From the NCBI RefSeq assembly GCF_001269345.1, contig NZ_CXOP01000002.1, forward strand, positions 1,178,853 through 1,242,852: 64,000 nt of DNA, read 5' to 3'. Source of the stretch: Limnohabitans sp. 2KL-27 (GTDB lineage Bacteria; Pseudomonadota; Gammaproteobacteria; Burkholderiales; Burkholderiaceae_C). Positions 63,392 to 64,000 of this stretch are shown here, piece after piece (position 1 is the stretch's first letter; the number at the start of each line of letters is the position of its first letter). The notes beneath the pieces are model-generated. The model saw only the letters and a list, made by a program, of their open reading frames with translations, was not told the origin of the DNA and did not search any database. The translations under genes and the position numbers were made by a program.

Positions 63392-64000
63392 ATGAGCATC
63401 GATTTCAAAGGCCGCGTGGCCATCGTCACGGGCGCAGGTGGCGGTTTGGGCAAGCAACACGCGTTGGCGCTGGCCGCTCGGGGGGCCAAAGTGCTGGTCA
63501 ATGACCTGGGCGGTGATGTGCACGGTGTGGGCGGCTCGGTGTCGGCTGCGCAGGCCGTGGTCGATGAAATCCGCGCCGCCGGTGGCCAAGCCATGGCCAA
63601 CGGCGCATCGGTCACGGACTTCGAGTCCGTCAAAGCCATGGTCCAGCAGGCGGTGGACGCGTGGGGCCGTGTGGACATTCTGGTGAACAACGCGGGCATC
63701 CTGCGCGACAAGAGTTTTGCCAAGATGGAACTGGCCGATTTCAAGCTGGTGATGGACGTGCACGTCATGGGCGCGGTGCATTGCACCAAGGCCGTGTGGC
63801 CTCTCATGCAGGCCCAAAACTACGGACGCATCATCATGACCACCTCATCCAGCGGTCTTTATGGCAACTTCGGACAAGCCAATTACGGCGCGGCCAAGAT
63901 GGCGCTGGCGGGCTTGATGCAAACCCTGTCGATCGAGGGCGAGAAAAACCACATCCGCGTGAACTGCTTGGCCCCCACGGCGGCCACCCGCATGACCGAA
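63392..64000 (+). CDS. Short-chain dehydrogenase, hydroxyacyl-CoA dehydrogenase-like, cut by the right edge
   Basis: The first 203 codons of an SDR. IDFKGRVAIVTGAGGGLGKQHALALA is the cofactor site, NNAGILRDKSFAKM is a hallmark of the multifunctional-enzyme type 2 (HSD17B4) hydroxyacyl-CoA dehydrogenase domain, and SSSGLYGNFGQANYGAAKMALAGLMQT carries Ser and the YxxxK dyad. ATG 63392 is preceded by AAGGAAGAA. A role in fatty-acid or steroid side-chain oxidation is likely. The remainder lies outside. Confidence 0.92.
   Translation, partial: MSIDFKGRVAIVTGAGGGLGKQHALALAARGAKVLVNDLGGDVHGVGGSVSAAQAVVDEIRAAGGQAMANGASVTDFESVKAMVQQAVDAWGRVDILVNNAGILRDKSFAKMELADFKLVMDVHVMGAVHCTKAVWPLMQAQNYGRIIMTTSSSGLYGNFGQANYGAAKMALAGLMQTLSIEGEKNHIRVNCLAPTAATRMTE

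Noticed and set aside
1..64000. Mobile element, prophage, defence island or CRISPR array
   Set aside because: No integrase, transposase, phage structural gene, restriction gene or regularly spaced repeat was found on either strand, and gene order is that of a conserved core chromosome.

Overview
The window is a GC-rich, densely packed stretch of bacterial chromosome. Gene content and order (sdhCDAB / gntR / mdh / citE-like / acnB; purM / AI-2E permease / hda / HAD / pcnB / folK; orn / M48 / PCD / rsgA; kynBUA; argDF next to DUF3579) point to a betaproteobacterium of the Burkholderiales, most likely Comamonadaceae. That placement rests on gene order and protein character; no rRNA gene is present to confirm it. 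I see no rRNA, tRNA, CRISPR array, insertion sequence, phage gene or integrase, and no intergenic gap longer than about 300 bp.

Layout. 0-8.1 kb is a TCA-cycle block: succinate dehydrogenase genes (sdhA runs off the left edge) read leftward, a GntR/HutC regulator, then rightward malate dehydrogenase, a CitE-like lyase, a small secreted protein and aconitase B. 8.2-13 kb holds a secreted metallo-beta-lactamase-fold hydrolase, an aldo/keto reductase, an FAD monooxygenase and a lytic transglycosylase. 13-18.6 kb is a leftward kynurenine operon (kynB-kynU-kynA) followed by a two-subunit molybdenum hydroxylase. 18.7-21.7 kb has a YkgJ protein, argF, argD and a divergent DUF3579 gene. 22-33 kb contains rpsT, murJ, SirB1-like, purM, AI-2E permease, hda, HAD phosphatase, pcnB, folK, DMT-like, and the DUF47/Pit phosphate pair. 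34-36.3 kb is the rpsP-rimM-trmD-rplS operon. 36.4-49.9 kb has a DEAD-box helicase, orn, an M48 protease, a pterin dehydratase, rsgA, a CobD-like membrane protein, a Nudix enzyme, a NYN protein, fbp, pepN and prfB (with its programmed frameshift). 50-64 kb carries lipid and acyl-CoA genes (acyl-CoA synthetase, thiolase, two SDRs, plsY), a Tas-like reductase, ybaK, a RidA protein, a two-gene cytochrome c pair, dusC, an orphan Hpt protein and a Nudix enzyme.

How it works together. The clearest regulatory signal is a palindrome, GTCTT-N4-AAGAC type, found in the sdhC upstream region, in the gntR-mdh divergent region (filling the spacer of the inferred gntR promoter) and once more, as a 15-bp identical copy, 18.6 kb away upstream of the DUF3579 gene. 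I infer that the GntR protein controls sdh, itself, probably mdh, and the DUF3579 gene. The kynurenine operon converts tryptophan to anthranilate; the molybdenum hydroxylase behind it has no cytochrome partner beside it, while a matching diheme/triheme cytochrome pair sits about 43 kb away.

Other points worth checking are a Rho-independent-terminator-like hairpin inside the argD leader, two dispersed-repeat-like hairpins (21810-21890 and 48639-48703), and several genes whose -10 box lies only 6-8 bp before the start codon. I did not find a convincing undescribed multi-gene system; most of the window is core metabolism.
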